A stretch of DNA of 19,794 bases. It comes from JAADHG01 sp964418645 (GTDB lineage: Bacteria > Bacteroidota > Bacteroidia > Flavobacteriales > Flavobacteriaceae). The notes beneath the pieces are model-generated. The model was not told the origin of the DNA. It saw only the letters and a list, made by a program, of their open reading frames with translations, and searched no databases. The translations under genes were made by a program, and so were the position numbers. The stretch lies in assembly GCA_964418645.1 (NCBI GenBank), contig CAYQME010000043.1:1-19794 (forward strand). The letters run 5' to 3'. This document shows, piece after piece, positions 6,844 to 14,676 of the stretch (its first letter is position 1; the number at the start of each line of letters is the position of its first letter).

Positions 6844-8189
6844 GACAATACGGTTTCCTCCGCAAAATCAAAACGTACCAAACCATCATCATCTATTTCA
6901 GTAAGCTTTATGTTATGTAAAGTATTTACCAATTCTGGATTCCAAGGTGCTTTTACTTTTATATAATTCTCAGTAAAGCCATGGATATATCCATCTTTAT
7001 TTTCGCTTTCAAACAGGACTGTTCTTTCACTACCTATCTGGTTTTCATAAAATGCTCGTCGTTTTTTTACTGATAGCCCTCGTAACATCTTACTACGTTT
7101 AGTGCGTATGTTTTTTGACACAACACCCTTTAAATCTACCGCTTCTGTATTATCACGCTCAGAATACTTAAACACATGCAAATAAGACACATCAAGTGTA
7201 TTTAAAAAATTATATGTTTCTAAAAAATGGTCATCAGTTTCTCCTGGAAATCCAACAATAACATCAACACCAATACATGCATGAGGCATTACTTCTTTTA
7301 TTTTCGAAATACGTTCTACATACAATTCACGCAAATAACGACGTTTCATTAACCTTAATATGAGGTTATGCCCACTTTGTAATGGCACATGAAAATGTGG
7401 CACAAATGATTTGCTTTGAGATACAAATTCAATCGTTTCGTTTTTTAATAAATTAGGTTCAATCGATGAAATTCTTAAACGCTCAATACCTTCAACATTA
7501 TCAAGAGCTTGTACCAATTCAAAAAATGTATGCTCATGTATTTTGTTAGCAAATTCGCCTTTACCATAATCCCCAATATTTACACCCGTAAGTACAATTT
7601 CCTTGATGTTTTGCTCAGAAATTTCTTTTGCTTTTTTTAGTACATTACTAAGTGTATCACTTCTTGATATACCACGTGCTAAAGGAATTGTACAATACGT
7701 ACACTTATAGTCGCAACCATCTTGAACTTTTAAAAACGCGCGTGTTCTATCTCCAACGGAATAGCTTCCTACATAAAAATCAGCTTCATCAATATCGCAG
7801 GAGTGCACTTCACCAACCCCTCGATTGCGCTCGGGATGACTTAGTAAATCGTTAATATAACTTGTAACGTTAAATTTCTCGGTTGCTCCAAGCACTAAAT
7901 CTACTCCATTAACGTCAGCCAATTCATGTGGTTTTAACTGTGCATAACAACCAACGGCTACAATAAACGCTTCAGGATTTACTTTTTGAGCTTGTTTTAC
8001 AATAGTTTTAAAGCGCTTATCGGCATTGTCTGTAACTGAACATGTATTAATAACATATATATCGGCAGCCTCAGAAAAATCTACACGGCTAAACCCCTCG
8101 CTTTTAAAACTTCTTGCAATTGTTGAAGTTTCTGAAAAGTTAAGTTTACAACCTAAAGTATAAAAAGCGACTTTTTTAATAGAATTCAT
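6840..8189 (-). CDS. mtaB: tRNA t6A37 methylthiotransferase MtaB
   Basis: The product has 449 residues. It is a radical-SAM enzyme that adds a methylthio group to N6-threonylcarbamoyladenosine at position 37 of tRNAs reading ANN codons. The N-terminal methylthiotransferase domain has its three cluster cysteines at C14 (TLGCKLNFSE), C50 (NTCSVTDNADKR) and C81 (VGCYAQ). The radical-SAM motif CDYKCTYC gives C159, C163 and C166, followed by TIPLARG. A C-terminal TRAM-like segment (about 375-449) would bind tRNA. The LGCKLN start motif separates it from MiaB and RimO. Residues about 117-127 (SHPERNRGVGE) are encoded by a G+C-rich repeat-like segment (7811-7840) in the linker between the two domains. 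The frame stays open through it and all catalytic residues are intact, so the enzyme is probably active. A TAAATTTG box lies upstream at 8219-8212. Confidence 0.93.
   Translation of the reverse strand: MNSIKKVAFYTLGCKLNFSETSTIARSFKSEGFSRVDFSEAADIYVINTCSVTDNADKRFKTIVKQAQKVNPEAFIVAVGCYAQLKPHELADVNGVDLVLGATEKFNVTSYINDLLSHPERNRGVGEVHSCDIDEADFYVGSYSVGDRTRAFLKVQDGCDYKCTYCTIPLARGISRSDTLSNVLKKAKEISEQNIKEIVLTGVNIGDYGKGEFANKIHEHTFFELVQALDNVEGIERLRISSIEPNLLKNETIEFVSQSKSFVPHFHVPLQSGHNLILRLMKRRYLRELYVERISKIKEVMPHACIGVDVIVGFPGETDDHFLETYNFLNTLDVSYLHVFKYSERDNTEAVDLKGVVSKNIRTKRSKMLRGLSVKKRRAFYENQIGSERTVLFESENKDGYIHGFTENYIKVKAPWNPELVNTLHNIKLTEIDDDGLVRFDFAEETVLS
7811..7840. repeat. Dispersed-repeat-like segment inside mtaB
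   Basis: This 30-base stretch stands out as G+C-rich in an AT-rich gene. On the minus strand it starts GTCATCCCGAGCGCAATCGA and continues with GGGG. That resembles the widespread flavobacterial interspersed repeat of the form GTCAT-CCCGAGCGcagTCGAGGG-atctc, as far as I recall it. Here it is read in frame as part of MtaB. Only one copy is in the window, so repeat status rests on recognition and not on a second local copy. Confidence 0.6.
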
Positions 8190-8211
8190 CCTTGTGTTTT
8201 TAACAAGCGTG

Positions 8212-8219
8212 CAAATTTA
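8212..8219 (-). promoter_or_regulatory. -7 box for mtaB
   Basis: On the minus strand this reads TAAATTTG, matching TAnnTTTG, 22 bases before the mtaB ATG. No strong -33 element is seen at 17-23 bases further upstream. It lies in the 109-base gap after the small membrane protein gene, supporting separate transcription of mtaB. Confidence 0.55.
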
Positions 8220-8298
8220 CAACTTAAAAAGCGAATGAAAAAACGAATAATTTGATGTTAATCTCCTTCAATTAAGACCATAAGGAGTAAATTAAAGA

Positions 8299-8640
8299 TT
8301 AATTTTTGTCTGCATTTTCAGTATTCTTTCCAATATCTTGAATTTCATCTTTTACAACTACTACTTCATTTTTCCATTTCTTTTTTAGTAAACTATAAAT
8401 AGCATAAGTAGCAGCAATTCCAAAAGGTAAAGCAAGAAACCCAAGAAACAAACTATTCTCCCAATCAAAATTCCAAGCAAAAATGAGATCTAAAAACCCT
8501 AAAATAACTCCGCCAATAGCTGTTCCAATATAATATACTATGATTCCAAAAATACCATATAACCATCTATGCTTGTAATAATCTTGAGCGAGTTCGTAAT
8601 AATATTTACCTATGAAAAAAATTAAAAATAATCCAAGCAT
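8299..8640 (-). CDS. Small three-helix membrane protein, function unknown
   Basis: The protein has 113 residues. Hydrophobic segments lie at about 1-12, 27-50 and 63-85. A conserved-looking YYYELAQDYYKHRW sits between the first two, and a charged hydrophilic tail (about 86-113, KKKWKNEVVVVKDEIQ...) follows. The first helix starts directly at the N-terminus and has no cleavage site, so this is an integral inner-membrane protein. I do not recognise the family. Its start lies 12 bases after the stop of the GlmU-like gene on the same strand, with no terminator between, so the two are very probably co-transcribed. That suggests, but does not show, a link to envelope sugar metabolism. Confidence 0.75.
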   Translation of the reverse strand: MLGLFLIFFIGKYYYELAQDYYKHRWLYGIFGIIVYYIGTAIGGVILGFLDLIFAWNFDWENSLFLGFLALPFGIAATYAIYSLLKKKWKNEVVVVKDEIQDIGKNTENADKN

Positions 8641-8652
8641 AATTAATTCTTT

Positions 8653-9828
8653 TTATTGTTTTCTGTATTTTTTAGTATCCTCAAAAATATGCTCTAAAAT
8701 AACCGCATCTTGTTCGGTAAACTCAACATTGCGTCTTGCCATAACTATTTTGGCAACTTCAAAAGCTTTTTTGGTTAAATAGGTCGTGAAGCCTTTATGA
8801 CCTCCCCAACTAAAACTTGGTATAAAATTTCTGGGGAAACCGCTACCAAAAATATTAACGCTTACGCCAACCACGGTTCCTGTATTAAACATTGTATTAA
8901 TACCACACTTACTATAATCTCCCATCATTAATCCGCAAAACTGCAATCCTGTTCTTGCAAAACCTTCAGTTTCATAATCCCAAAGGCGTACTTCGGCATA
9001 GTTGTTTTTAAGGTTTGAATTGTTAGAATCTGCTCCAATATTACACCATTCACCAATAACTGCATTCCCTAAATACCCTTCATGACCTTTATTAGAATTT
9101 TGAAAGATTACTGAATTTTTTATTTCTCCTGCTACTGTACAACCGGGACCAATAGTTGTAGCACCATAAATTTTAGCAGCAAGCTTAACTACAGCATTAT
9201 CGCATAAAGCAAAGGGACCTCTTATCATACTACCTTCCATTATTTCTGCATCTTTCCCGATATATATTGGTCCTTTTGAAGCATTAAGAGAGCACAGAGG
9301 TAGCTTTGCTCCTTCTTCTATAAATATATGTTCCGAATTAAATGCTACCGTCATTTCTGGTATAGGCTGTGATTTACGTCCTTGAGTAAGCAAGTTATAA
9401 TCTTCTTGAATGGCTTGTTCATTTTTAGAAAAGACATCCCATGTATGTTCAATACTCAAAATATCATCCTTAAATTCAATAGCTTTGTATGTGTCAAAAT
9501 TTACTTCTTCTTGGCTATCACTTGTAAAAAAAGCTATAACCTCTTCGTCCTTAAAAATTACCTGATTTTTAGTTAATCCCTTAATCATTGCGACAAGGGG
9601 TTCATTTGGTAAACATGATGCATTAATCATGATGTTTTCTTCAAACTCAACCATAGGGAATTTATCTGTTAAATAATCTTCAGTTACTGTTGAAGTTGTA
9701 TACCCAAGATATGCTTCCCACTTTTCACGAATGGTTAATATTCCAATTCTTATATCGGCAACGGGTCTTGTATAAGTAAATGGAAGTAAAGCATTTCGAT
9801 TTGGTCCATCAAAAAGTATATAGTTCAT
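8653..9828 (-). CDS. Alternate GlmU-type sugar-nucleotide enzyme (nucleotidyltransferase/acyltransferase)
   Basis: The protein has 391 residues. The N-terminus (LFDGPNRNALLPFTYTRPVADIRIGI, about 5-30) is typical of the Bacteroidota alternate GlmU family, whose nucleotidyltransferase half diverges from classical GlmU. From about 180 to 340 there is a left-handed beta-helix of hexapeptide repeats (for example GPIYIGKDAEIMEGSMIRGP, ATTIGPGCTVAGEIKNSVIF, NAVIGEWCNIGADSNNSNL), the fold of GlmU acetyltransferase domains. Family knowledge suggests UDP-GlcNAc synthesis from glucosamine-1-phosphate for peptidoglycan and lipopolysaccharide, in the cytoplasm. Activity of either half is inferred from the family only. 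The gene lies just below the rpmE2 terminator; I find no TAnnTTTG box in the short gap, so it may depend on read-through. The small membrane protein gene follows 12 bases later. Confidence 0.88.
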   Translation of the reverse strand: MNYILFDGPNRNALLPFTYTRPVADIRIGILTIREKWEAYLGYTTSTVTEDYLTDKFPMVEFEENIMINASCLPNEPLVAMIKGLTKNQVIFKDEEVIAFFTSDSQEEVNFDTYKAIEFKDDILSIEHTWDVFSKNEQAIQEDYNLLTQGRKSQPIPEMTVAFNSEHIFIEEGAKLPLCSLNASKGPIYIGKDAEIMEGSMIRGPFALCDNAVVKLAAKIYGATTIGPGCTVAGEIKNSVIFQNSNKGHEGYLGNAVIGEWCNIGADSNNSNLKNNYAEVRLWDYETEGFARTGLQFCGLMMGDYSKCGINTMFNTGTVVGVSVNIFGSGFPRNFIPSFSWGGHKGFTTYLTKKAFEVAKIVMARRNVEFTEQDAVILEHIFEDTKKYRKQ

Positions 9829-9844
9829 AAAAACGCATTTGTGT

Positions 9845-9880
9845 AAAAATAAAAAAGCCTTTCAATAGTTGAAAGGCTTT
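9845..9880 (-). terminator. Intrinsic terminator downstream of rpmE2
   Basis: The arms are 9854-9865 and 9869-9880: a perfect 12-bp stem (AAAGCCTTTCAA and its complement) around a 3-base loop. On the minus strand the stem is followed by a T-rich tract (9856 down to 9845). It ends rpmE2 transcription 26 bases after the rpmE2 stop codon and 17 bases before the start of the GlmU-like gene. The right flank is not T-rich enough for strong rightward function. Confidence 0.9.
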
Positions 9881-9905
9881 CATTAAATATATTTTAAAAA
9901 AATAT

Positions 9906-10157
9906 TTATTTTTTGAATTTTGCGTATTTGTTTTTAAACTTATCAATACGACCAGCAGTATCTACTAATTTTGATTTACCAGTATAAAAAGGATGAGATG
10001 TTCTTGAAATTTCCATTTTAACAAGTGGATACTCAACACCATCTACATCAATAGTTTCACTAGTACTTGCTGTAGATTTTGCTAAAAACACGTCGTTATT
10101 TGACATATCTTTAAATGCTACTAATCTATAATTTTCTGGATGTATTCCTTTTTTCAT
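9906..10157 (-). CDS. rpmE2: 50S ribosomal protein bL31, type B (zinc-free)
   Basis: From the ATG at 10155-10157 the product has 83 residues. A GTG one codon earlier is possible but unnecessary. The start MKKGIHPENYRLVAFKDMSN, the central SRTSHPFYTGKSKLVDTAGR and the end IDKFKNKYAKFKK are the type B bL31 hallmarks. The CxxC zinc-binding cysteines of type A L31 are absent; this protein contains no Cys at all. Type B L31 is the normal or only form in many Bacteroidota, and in other bacteria it replaces type A when zinc is short. No Zur-like operator was recognised. The gene has a well-formed promoter and a strong terminator, so it is a self-contained unit. Confidence 0.96.
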   Translation of the reverse strand: MKKGIHPENYRLVAFKDMSNNDVFLAKSTASTSETIDVDGVEYPLVKMEISRTSHPFYTGKSKLVDTAGRIDKFKNKYAKFKK

Positions 10158-10193
10158 CACTTAAACTTTAAAATCGTTTCTTTTTTCGAGGTG

Positions 10194-10223
10194 CAAATTT
10201 AAGTATTTTTTACAAAATAACAA
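10194..10223 (-). promoter_or_regulatory. Promoter of rpmE2
   Basis: On the minus strand: TTG (10223-10221), a 19-base spacer, then TAAATTTG (10201-10194). This fits the Bacteroidota -33/-7 pattern and predicts a leader of about 30 bases before the ATG. Confidence 0.7.
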
Positions 10224-10330
10224 TATTTTATTTGTTTTTTTGAATGAACAAATTTACTGATTATATACTCTTTAACTTCAATTTATAAGATTTATCTTTT
10301 TTGGTGAACAATGTTTTAAGTGACAATTTA

Positions 10331-10354
10331 TGAGATTCCCACTTTCGTGGTAAT
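10331..10354. repeat. Degraded palindromic-repeat-like element
   Basis: The segment reads TGAGATTCCCACTTTCGTGG then TAAT. It contains CCAC-TTTC-GTGG (a 4-bp stem with a 4-base loop). It resembles the dispersed flavobacterial hairpin GAGATTCCCAC-tttc-GTGGGAATGAC, as I recall it, with the right arm decayed (TAAT in place of GAAT). It is the only G+C-rich spot in the 256-base gap between rpmE2 and the DUF4199 gene. A single copy in the window, so the identity is tentative. Confidence 0.45.
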
Positions 10355-10372
10355 TAAAGTGTAACGTTTTAG

Positions 10373-10380
10373 TATATTTG
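10373..10380 (+). promoter_or_regulatory. -7 box for the DUF4199 gene
   Basis: TATATTTG matches TAnnTTTG and lies 36 bases before the ATG at 10417. The expected -33 region falls on the end of the repeat-like element at 10331-10354 and has no clear TTTG. Confidence 0.65.
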
Positions 10381-10416
10381 TTTACTAACTAGCATTAATA
10401 ACTAAAAATAAATATT

Positions 10417-10944
10417 ATGGAAAAATCAATTAAATCAAGCGCTATTAATTATGGTGTATATCTTGGAGGTTTATTAGCATTAATTACAGTTCTAATTTAT
10501 GCAATAAATATTAATCTCATGGTTAATATGTGGATTGGAATAGGATTACTAATTGTTATTGTAGGATTTGGAATTGTTTCAACTGCTAAGTCTAAAAGTT
10601 TTTTTGAAGGTTTTCTTAGTTTTAAACAGGCCTTTTCATCATATTTTATTACTGTTGCTATTGGTATTGCAATAAGTACTGCTGTGAGTGCTATTTTGTT
10701 CAATTTTATCGATCCAGATGCAGCTGAAGTCATCAAAGAAAAAACTATTGAAGCTACAATAGGATTTATGGAAGGTTTTAGTGCTCCTCCTGAGGCTATT
10801 GCAGAAGCTGTTGAAAAACTTGAAGGTCAAAATCAATATGGAATTCTTAATTTACTAAAATCATTAGCTTGGGGATTATTATTTCAAAGTATCATTGGTC
10901 TTATAGTTGCTGCAATAATGAAGAAAAGTAATCCTGATGCTTAA
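10417..10944 (+). CDS. DUF4199-type membrane protein
   Basis: The protein has 175 residues and four predicted membrane segments at about 12-30, 36-55, 74-96 and 146-168. The region between the third and fourth (about 97-145) is an amphipathic stretch carrying EVIKEKTIEATIGFMEGFSAPPEAI, probably extramembrane. The arrangement of AINYGVYLGGLLAL, SFFEGFLSFKQAF and the late helix is what I recognise as DUF4199, a family common in Bacteroidota with no established function. It is the first gene of a plus-strand pair. The glycosyltransferase gene starts 43 bases later but has its own -7 box, so the two may be only partly co-transcribed. The ATG follows an A-rich leader with no Shine-Dalgarno. Confidence 0.85.
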   Translation: MEKSIKSSAINYGVYLGGLLALITVLIYAININLMVNMWIGIGLLIVIVGFGIVSTAKSKSFFEGFLSFKQAFSSYFITVAIGIAISTAVSAILFNFIDPDAAEVIKEKTIEATIGFMEGFSAPPEAIAEAVEKLEGQNQYGILNLLKSLAWGLLFQSIIGLIVAAIMKKSNPDA

Positions 10945-10954
10945 ATAAATTCTT

Positions 10955-10962
10955 TACTTTTG
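10955..10962 (+). promoter_or_regulatory. -7 box for the glycosyltransferase gene
   Basis: TACTTTTG matches TAnnTTTG and lies 25 bases before the ATG at 10988. It sits in the loop of a weak AT-rich inverted repeat (ATTCTTT at 10949-10955, AAAGAAT at 10965-10971). No clear -33 element is seen. Confidence 0.5.
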
Positions 10963-10987
10963 AAAAAGAATATAGAACTCATTTAAA

Positions 10988-11935
10988 ATGAACATATCAG
11001 TAGTTATACCACTACTTAACGAACAAGACTCATTAAAAGAGTTACACGATTGGATTGCAAAAGTTATGCAATCCAATCTTTTTTCTTACGAAATCATTTT
11101 TATTGATGATGGCAGCACAGACAGCTCATGGCAAACTATTGAATCCTTAATTGAAAAAAACGCCAATGTAAAAGGCATTCGGTTTTTTAAAAATTATGGA
11201 AAATCTCAAGCCTTACATGCTGGTTTTAAAAAAACCAAAGGTGATGTAATTATTACCATGGATGCTGATTTGCAAGACAATCCAGAAGAAATTCCTGAGC
11301 TTTACAATATGATAGTTGATGACCAGTTAGATTTAGTCTCGGGTTGGAAAAAGAAACGATATGATTCTATTGTTACAAAAAATTTACCTTCCAAATTATT
11401 TAATTGGGCAGCAAGAAAAACATCTGGTGTAAAGTTACATGATTTTAATTGTGGACTAAAAGCCTATAGTAAAGATGTAGTAAAAAGTATTAATGTATAC
11501 GGTGAAATGCATCGTTATATTCCTGTATTAGCAAAAAATGAAGGCTTTGTAAAAATAGGAGAAAAAGTAGTACAACACCAAGCTCGAAAATATGGAAAAA
11601 CAAAATTTGGTATGGAACGCTTTATAAATGGTTTTTTAGATTTAATTACAATTTGGTTTGTATCGCGTTTTGGCAAACGCCCTATGCACTTTTTTGGTGC
11701 TCTTGGCGCATTGATGCTTTTTATAGGTTTTGTCTTCGCATTATATCTAGGAATTGATAAAGTATTTATGAATCCTAATGGGCGACTTATTACACAACGC
11801 CCTCAGTTTTATATTAGCCTAACTACAATGATTATTGGTAGTCAGTTTTTTGTTGCTGGCTTTTTGGGAGAAATTATTTTACGCTCAAAAAAAGATAAAA
11901 ACAGATATACCATAAAGAAAAAATTAAATCTTTAG
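10988..11935 (+). CDS. Family 2 glycosyltransferase, polyprenyl-phosphate sugar synthase type
   Basis: The protein has 315 residues. The N-terminal GT-A domain begins NISVVIPLLNEQDSL and has FIDDGSTD (D40-D41) for nucleotide binding and the metal-binding DADLQDNP (D92 and D94). Two C-terminal membrane helices follow (about 235-258 and 277-300). This layout matches DPM1/GtrB-like enzymes, which transfer a sugar from a nucleotide donor to undecaprenyl or dolichyl phosphate at the inner face of the membrane. The sugar cannot be deduced. The gene ends convergently with the surface protein gene and overlaps it by four bases within TTAG (11932-11935). Neighbouring envelope genes are consistent with a role in surface glycans or lipid modification. 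Confidence 0.9.
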   Translation: MNISVVIPLLNEQDSLKELHDWIAKVMQSNLFSYEIIFIDDGSTDSSWQTIESLIEKNANVKGIRFFKNYGKSQALHAGFKKTKGDVIITMDADLQDNPEEIPELYNMIVDDQLDLVSGWKKKRYDSIVTKNLPSKLFNWAARKTSGVKLHDFNCGLKAYSKDVVKSINVYGEMHRYIPVLAKNEGFVKIGEKVVQHQARKYGKTKFGMERFINGFLDLITIWFVSRFGKRPMHFFGALGALMLFIGFVFALYLGIDKVFMNPNGRLITQRPQFYISLTTMIIGSQFFVAGFLGEIILRSKKDKNRYTIKKKLNL

Positions 11936-14571
11936 AGTTTTAAAGAAAAATGTCCAAAAGCTGTCTTTTGATTTTGCTTAATCGAAAACCAATAATCCGT
12001 TGGTGTAACTAAAGTACCTTCAACTTTTCCATCCCAACTTTCAAAAGCTTTTAATGTTTTTAACACTTTCCCAAAGCGATTGTAAATTTTAATCTCTGCA
12101 TCTTTAAAAAATTCTGGTTTTTTTAGCTGCCATGTATCATGAAACCCATCATCATTTGGAGTGAAATAATTAGGAAATCCCCCAACTAAAATTGTCGCAC
12201 TAGTTGTATTACAATCATCTCGCGTAACCAATAGATTATATAATCCTGGAACTACATTATCAAATCTATTAATTGAAGAAAATGTTTGTCCTCCATCAAT
12301 TGAATATTTTAGTACACCATCATAATTTTTCAACAAAACAATTATTGAATTATCTGACCTAAAATCATTAATTATTATTTTATCAATTTCAATTTCTTTT
12401 GATAATATAGAGTTTATATGTATTGTACTTGAACAATCTGCCCCATGTGAAACTTCAACCCAGTATTCTCCTTGTTGTTCAATTTGGATAGTTCGCGTTG
12501 TTTCTCCAGTTGACCATAAATAACTTACAAATCCATTTCCAGCATCGAGTATATTATCTCGATTTGCACAAAATACGGTTACTTGATCTTGAACAACTGG
12601 CTTAGAAACTACTCTAATTTCTAATCTACCTATATTATTACATGCATTTGTTTCTTCAATTCTAAAAAACAGTTCTTGGGCTTGAGAGTTAGTAAGTGCA
12701 TAATCATCTACCAATTCATTATTCTCTAGAAGAGCATCATTCTTGCTTTCGTAAAAAGTGATGTCTGTATTTGGAAAATCTTGTAATAATTGAATTCGTA
12801 CAGTTTCAAAATCTAGTCTTATATTATCTGCACTACTAGGGTTGCAAATAAACGTTTCGGAATATGTTCCTAAATCAGAAAAAGGTGTAACTTTTAAAGT
12901 AATTTCAGTAACTGAAAAACATTCAACATTTTCAAATACTTTAGCAAAAATTACTTGATTATTAAACTCATTTTCATAAGCTGCTTCGTTAAGAGCATTC
13001 TCGTTACTTTGTAAATCTTGCAATGACTTAAAATACGTTATTTGTAAATCTTCATCATTAATATCAATCAAGGATTTCACCTCAGAAAGATTAAATAATG
13101 TAACTCCATCATCATTACCATTAACATCACATTGTATTAAGGTTATATTATTCAAGGTTACAGGAATTTCATTTATTTCAACAAATTCTATATATGTTTT
13201 CGATTCTCTATTAATAAAGTCAACATTTAGAATCACTTCAAATATTCCTATTCCAGAAAATGCATGAATTGGGTTTAATAGCGTTGACGTATTGTTATTC
13301 CCTGTGCTAGGATCTCCAAAATTCCAACTCACAGATTGAATGGCATCATTAGTTTCTATACTAAATTGAGTAGCATCATTAAAGCAAAGACTTTCAATTG
13401 TAAAGATACTTTCAAAACTTGATTGAATATAAGATGGTAGTCCAAATCTAGCTAAACGACCATCTAAATCAATACTGTATTCTCTATAATCGCTGCTTAC
13501 ATTAGGTAAATTAGGTTCTCGTATAACGGAAAGCTTATCATTTGTTATTGAATGATAGATTCTTTTATCAAAAGCAATTTGTAAAGCACCAGCCAACTCT
13601 CCTAGGATATCTTCAGAATAAGTGTTTATTAAATATTCTGTTCGTGATATATTAGTTGATTCTAAGTCGTACTGATACAACTCTACATCTGTGGCAACAG
13701 AAAATCCATCTTCATCATCAATTAGTATTCCACTTGCGTAAAGCCATTTAGAGTTTGAAGAAAACTCTACTCCGTAAAAAACTCTTCCATTTGCAATTAC
13801 CTCTTCATTGCTAATCACTCCTGTATTAACATTAAAATCAAATACATTTAGTGAACCTCCCAAGCTGGGTTGAAACACTGGATGTGAAACAGCGATTTTT
13901 TTTCCGTTTGGAGCTATTTTTATACAACCTCTTATATTACTGAAGTTAGAAATATTAGGTCCAACTACAGAAATAACTGGTGTAGTATTTACACCATTAC
14001 CATTAACCTTATAAGAATAAAAACTTTTCTTAGCCTGTGTTACGACCCAAAAACCAGAACCATCCATTGCACTAACTGCAGATACTTTTTCTGAGCCTTG
14101 AGCTAATAAGTTTATATTTTTAGAAATTACTTTACCAAGCCCTCCATTAAAAGAGAGATCAACAATTGAATAGTTAAACCCGTTTCCATTTCCGCCATTA
14201 AAATAAGACTGAGCTACATCGGCTGTGAAAATATAATATAAATCAGGATTACTTATATTAGGAACTATGAGTGCAGACTGAGAACTAGACAAATCTCCTT
14301 TTAAATTTTCACCATTAGACATAATACTATGGTTTTTATTCCACACAGTGGATCCATCCGTATAAAAAAGTAAATCTCCACTAGCTTCAGAAACAGCAGA
14401 ACAACCTTCAGTCGTACTTAATCTCCCATTGGTTAAAACCACAGGGAAACCTTGATTAAAATTTAATCCAGCTTTATCTCCAAAAAACCAATTAGCTGCT
14501 TCTCGCTGTGCTAGTAATGGGACCGAAATAAAAGTGGTAAAAATTAATATATAATGGTACTTTCTCATCAT
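11932..14571 (-). CDS. Large secreted surface protein with T9SS type B (CHU_C) sorting domain
   Basis: Taking the first ATG (14569-14571), the product has 879 residues; a second ATG follows directly and an upstream TTG is less likely. Residues 1-22 are a signal peptide ending LLAQ, with the mature protein starting near REAANWFFGDKAGL. Residues about 25-390 contain blade-like repeats (TEGCSAVSEASGDLLFYTDG, NGKKIAVSHPVF), perhaps a beta-propeller. A PKD-like unit lies at about 400-455 (SVSWNFGDPSTG, HAFSGIGIFEVILNV). Two similar Cys-containing segments of about 95 residues follow (about 475-570 and 570-663). The end (about 797-879: NYFTPNDDGFHDTW, IKIYNRFGKVLKTL, GTLVTPTDYWFSI) is the gliding-motility-associated CHU_C domain, which directs T9SS secretion and surface attachment. 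The role is unknown; adhesion or motility is the usual guess for this architecture. Confidence 0.9.
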   Translation of the reverse strand: MMRKYHYILIFTTFISVPLLAQREAANWFFGDKAGLNFNQGFPVVLTNGRLSTTEGCSAVSEASGDLLFYTDGSTVWNKNHSIMSNGENLKGDLSSSQSALIVPNISNPDLYYIFTADVAQSYFNGGNGNGFNYSIVDLSFNGGLGKVISKNINLLAQGSEKVSAVSAMDGSGFWVVTQAKKSFYSYKVNGNGVNTTPVISVVGPNISNFSNIRGCIKIAPNGKKIAVSHPVFQPSLGGSLNVFDFNVNTGVISNEEVIANGRVFYGVEFSSNSKWLYASGILIDDEDGFSVATDVELYQYDLESTNISRTEYLINTYSEDILGELAGALQIAFDKRIYHSITNDKLSVIREPNLPNVSSDYREYSIDLDGRLARFGLPSYIQSSFESIFTIESLCFNDATQFSIETNDAIQSVSWNFGDPSTGNNNTSTLLNPIHAFSGIGIFEVILNVDFINRESKTYIEFVEINEIPVTLNNITLIQCDVNGNDDGVTLFNLSEVKSLIDINDEDLQITYFKSLQDLQSNENALNEAAYENEFNNQVIFAKVFENVECFSVTEITLKVTPFSDLGTYSETFICNPSSADNIRLDFETVRIQLLQDFPNTDITFYESKNDALLENNELVDDYALTNSQAQELFFRIEETNACNNIGRLEIRVVSKPVVQDQVTVFCANRDNILDAGNGFVSYLWSTGETTRTIQIEQQGEYWVEVSHGADCSSTIHINSILSKEIEIDKIIINDFRSDNSIIVLLKNYDGVLKYSIDGGQTFSSINRFDNVVPGLYNLLVTRDDCNTTSATILVGGFPNYFTPNDDGFHDTWQLKKPEFFKDAEIKIYNRFGKVLKTLKAFESWDGKVEGTLVTPTDYWFSIKQNQKTAFGHFSLKL

Positions 14572-14676
14572 CAAACATTATATCTCATGCCAAGTTAAAT
14601 CCAAAAGCAAATTATCAAGTAAATATTGATAATAATTAACTCATTCTAAAAATTAGTAATAAATAACTTTTAAAAT

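Noticed and set aside
7652..7855. Plus-strand open frame of 67 codons opposite mtaB
   Set aside because: It lies wholly inside mtaB on the other strand, and its LDCARDD string is simply the translated repeat-like segment at 7811-7840.
8255..8290. CTCCTT ... AAGGAG inverted repeat after the small membrane protein gene
   Set aside because: It has a 6-bp stem with a 13-base loop and no T-tract, too weak for a terminator.
10497..10836. Two minus-strand open frames opposite the DUF4199 gene
   Set aside because: They show Ser/Asn/Ile-rich composition typical of antisense frames, and the plus-strand gene has a promoter box and four membrane segments.
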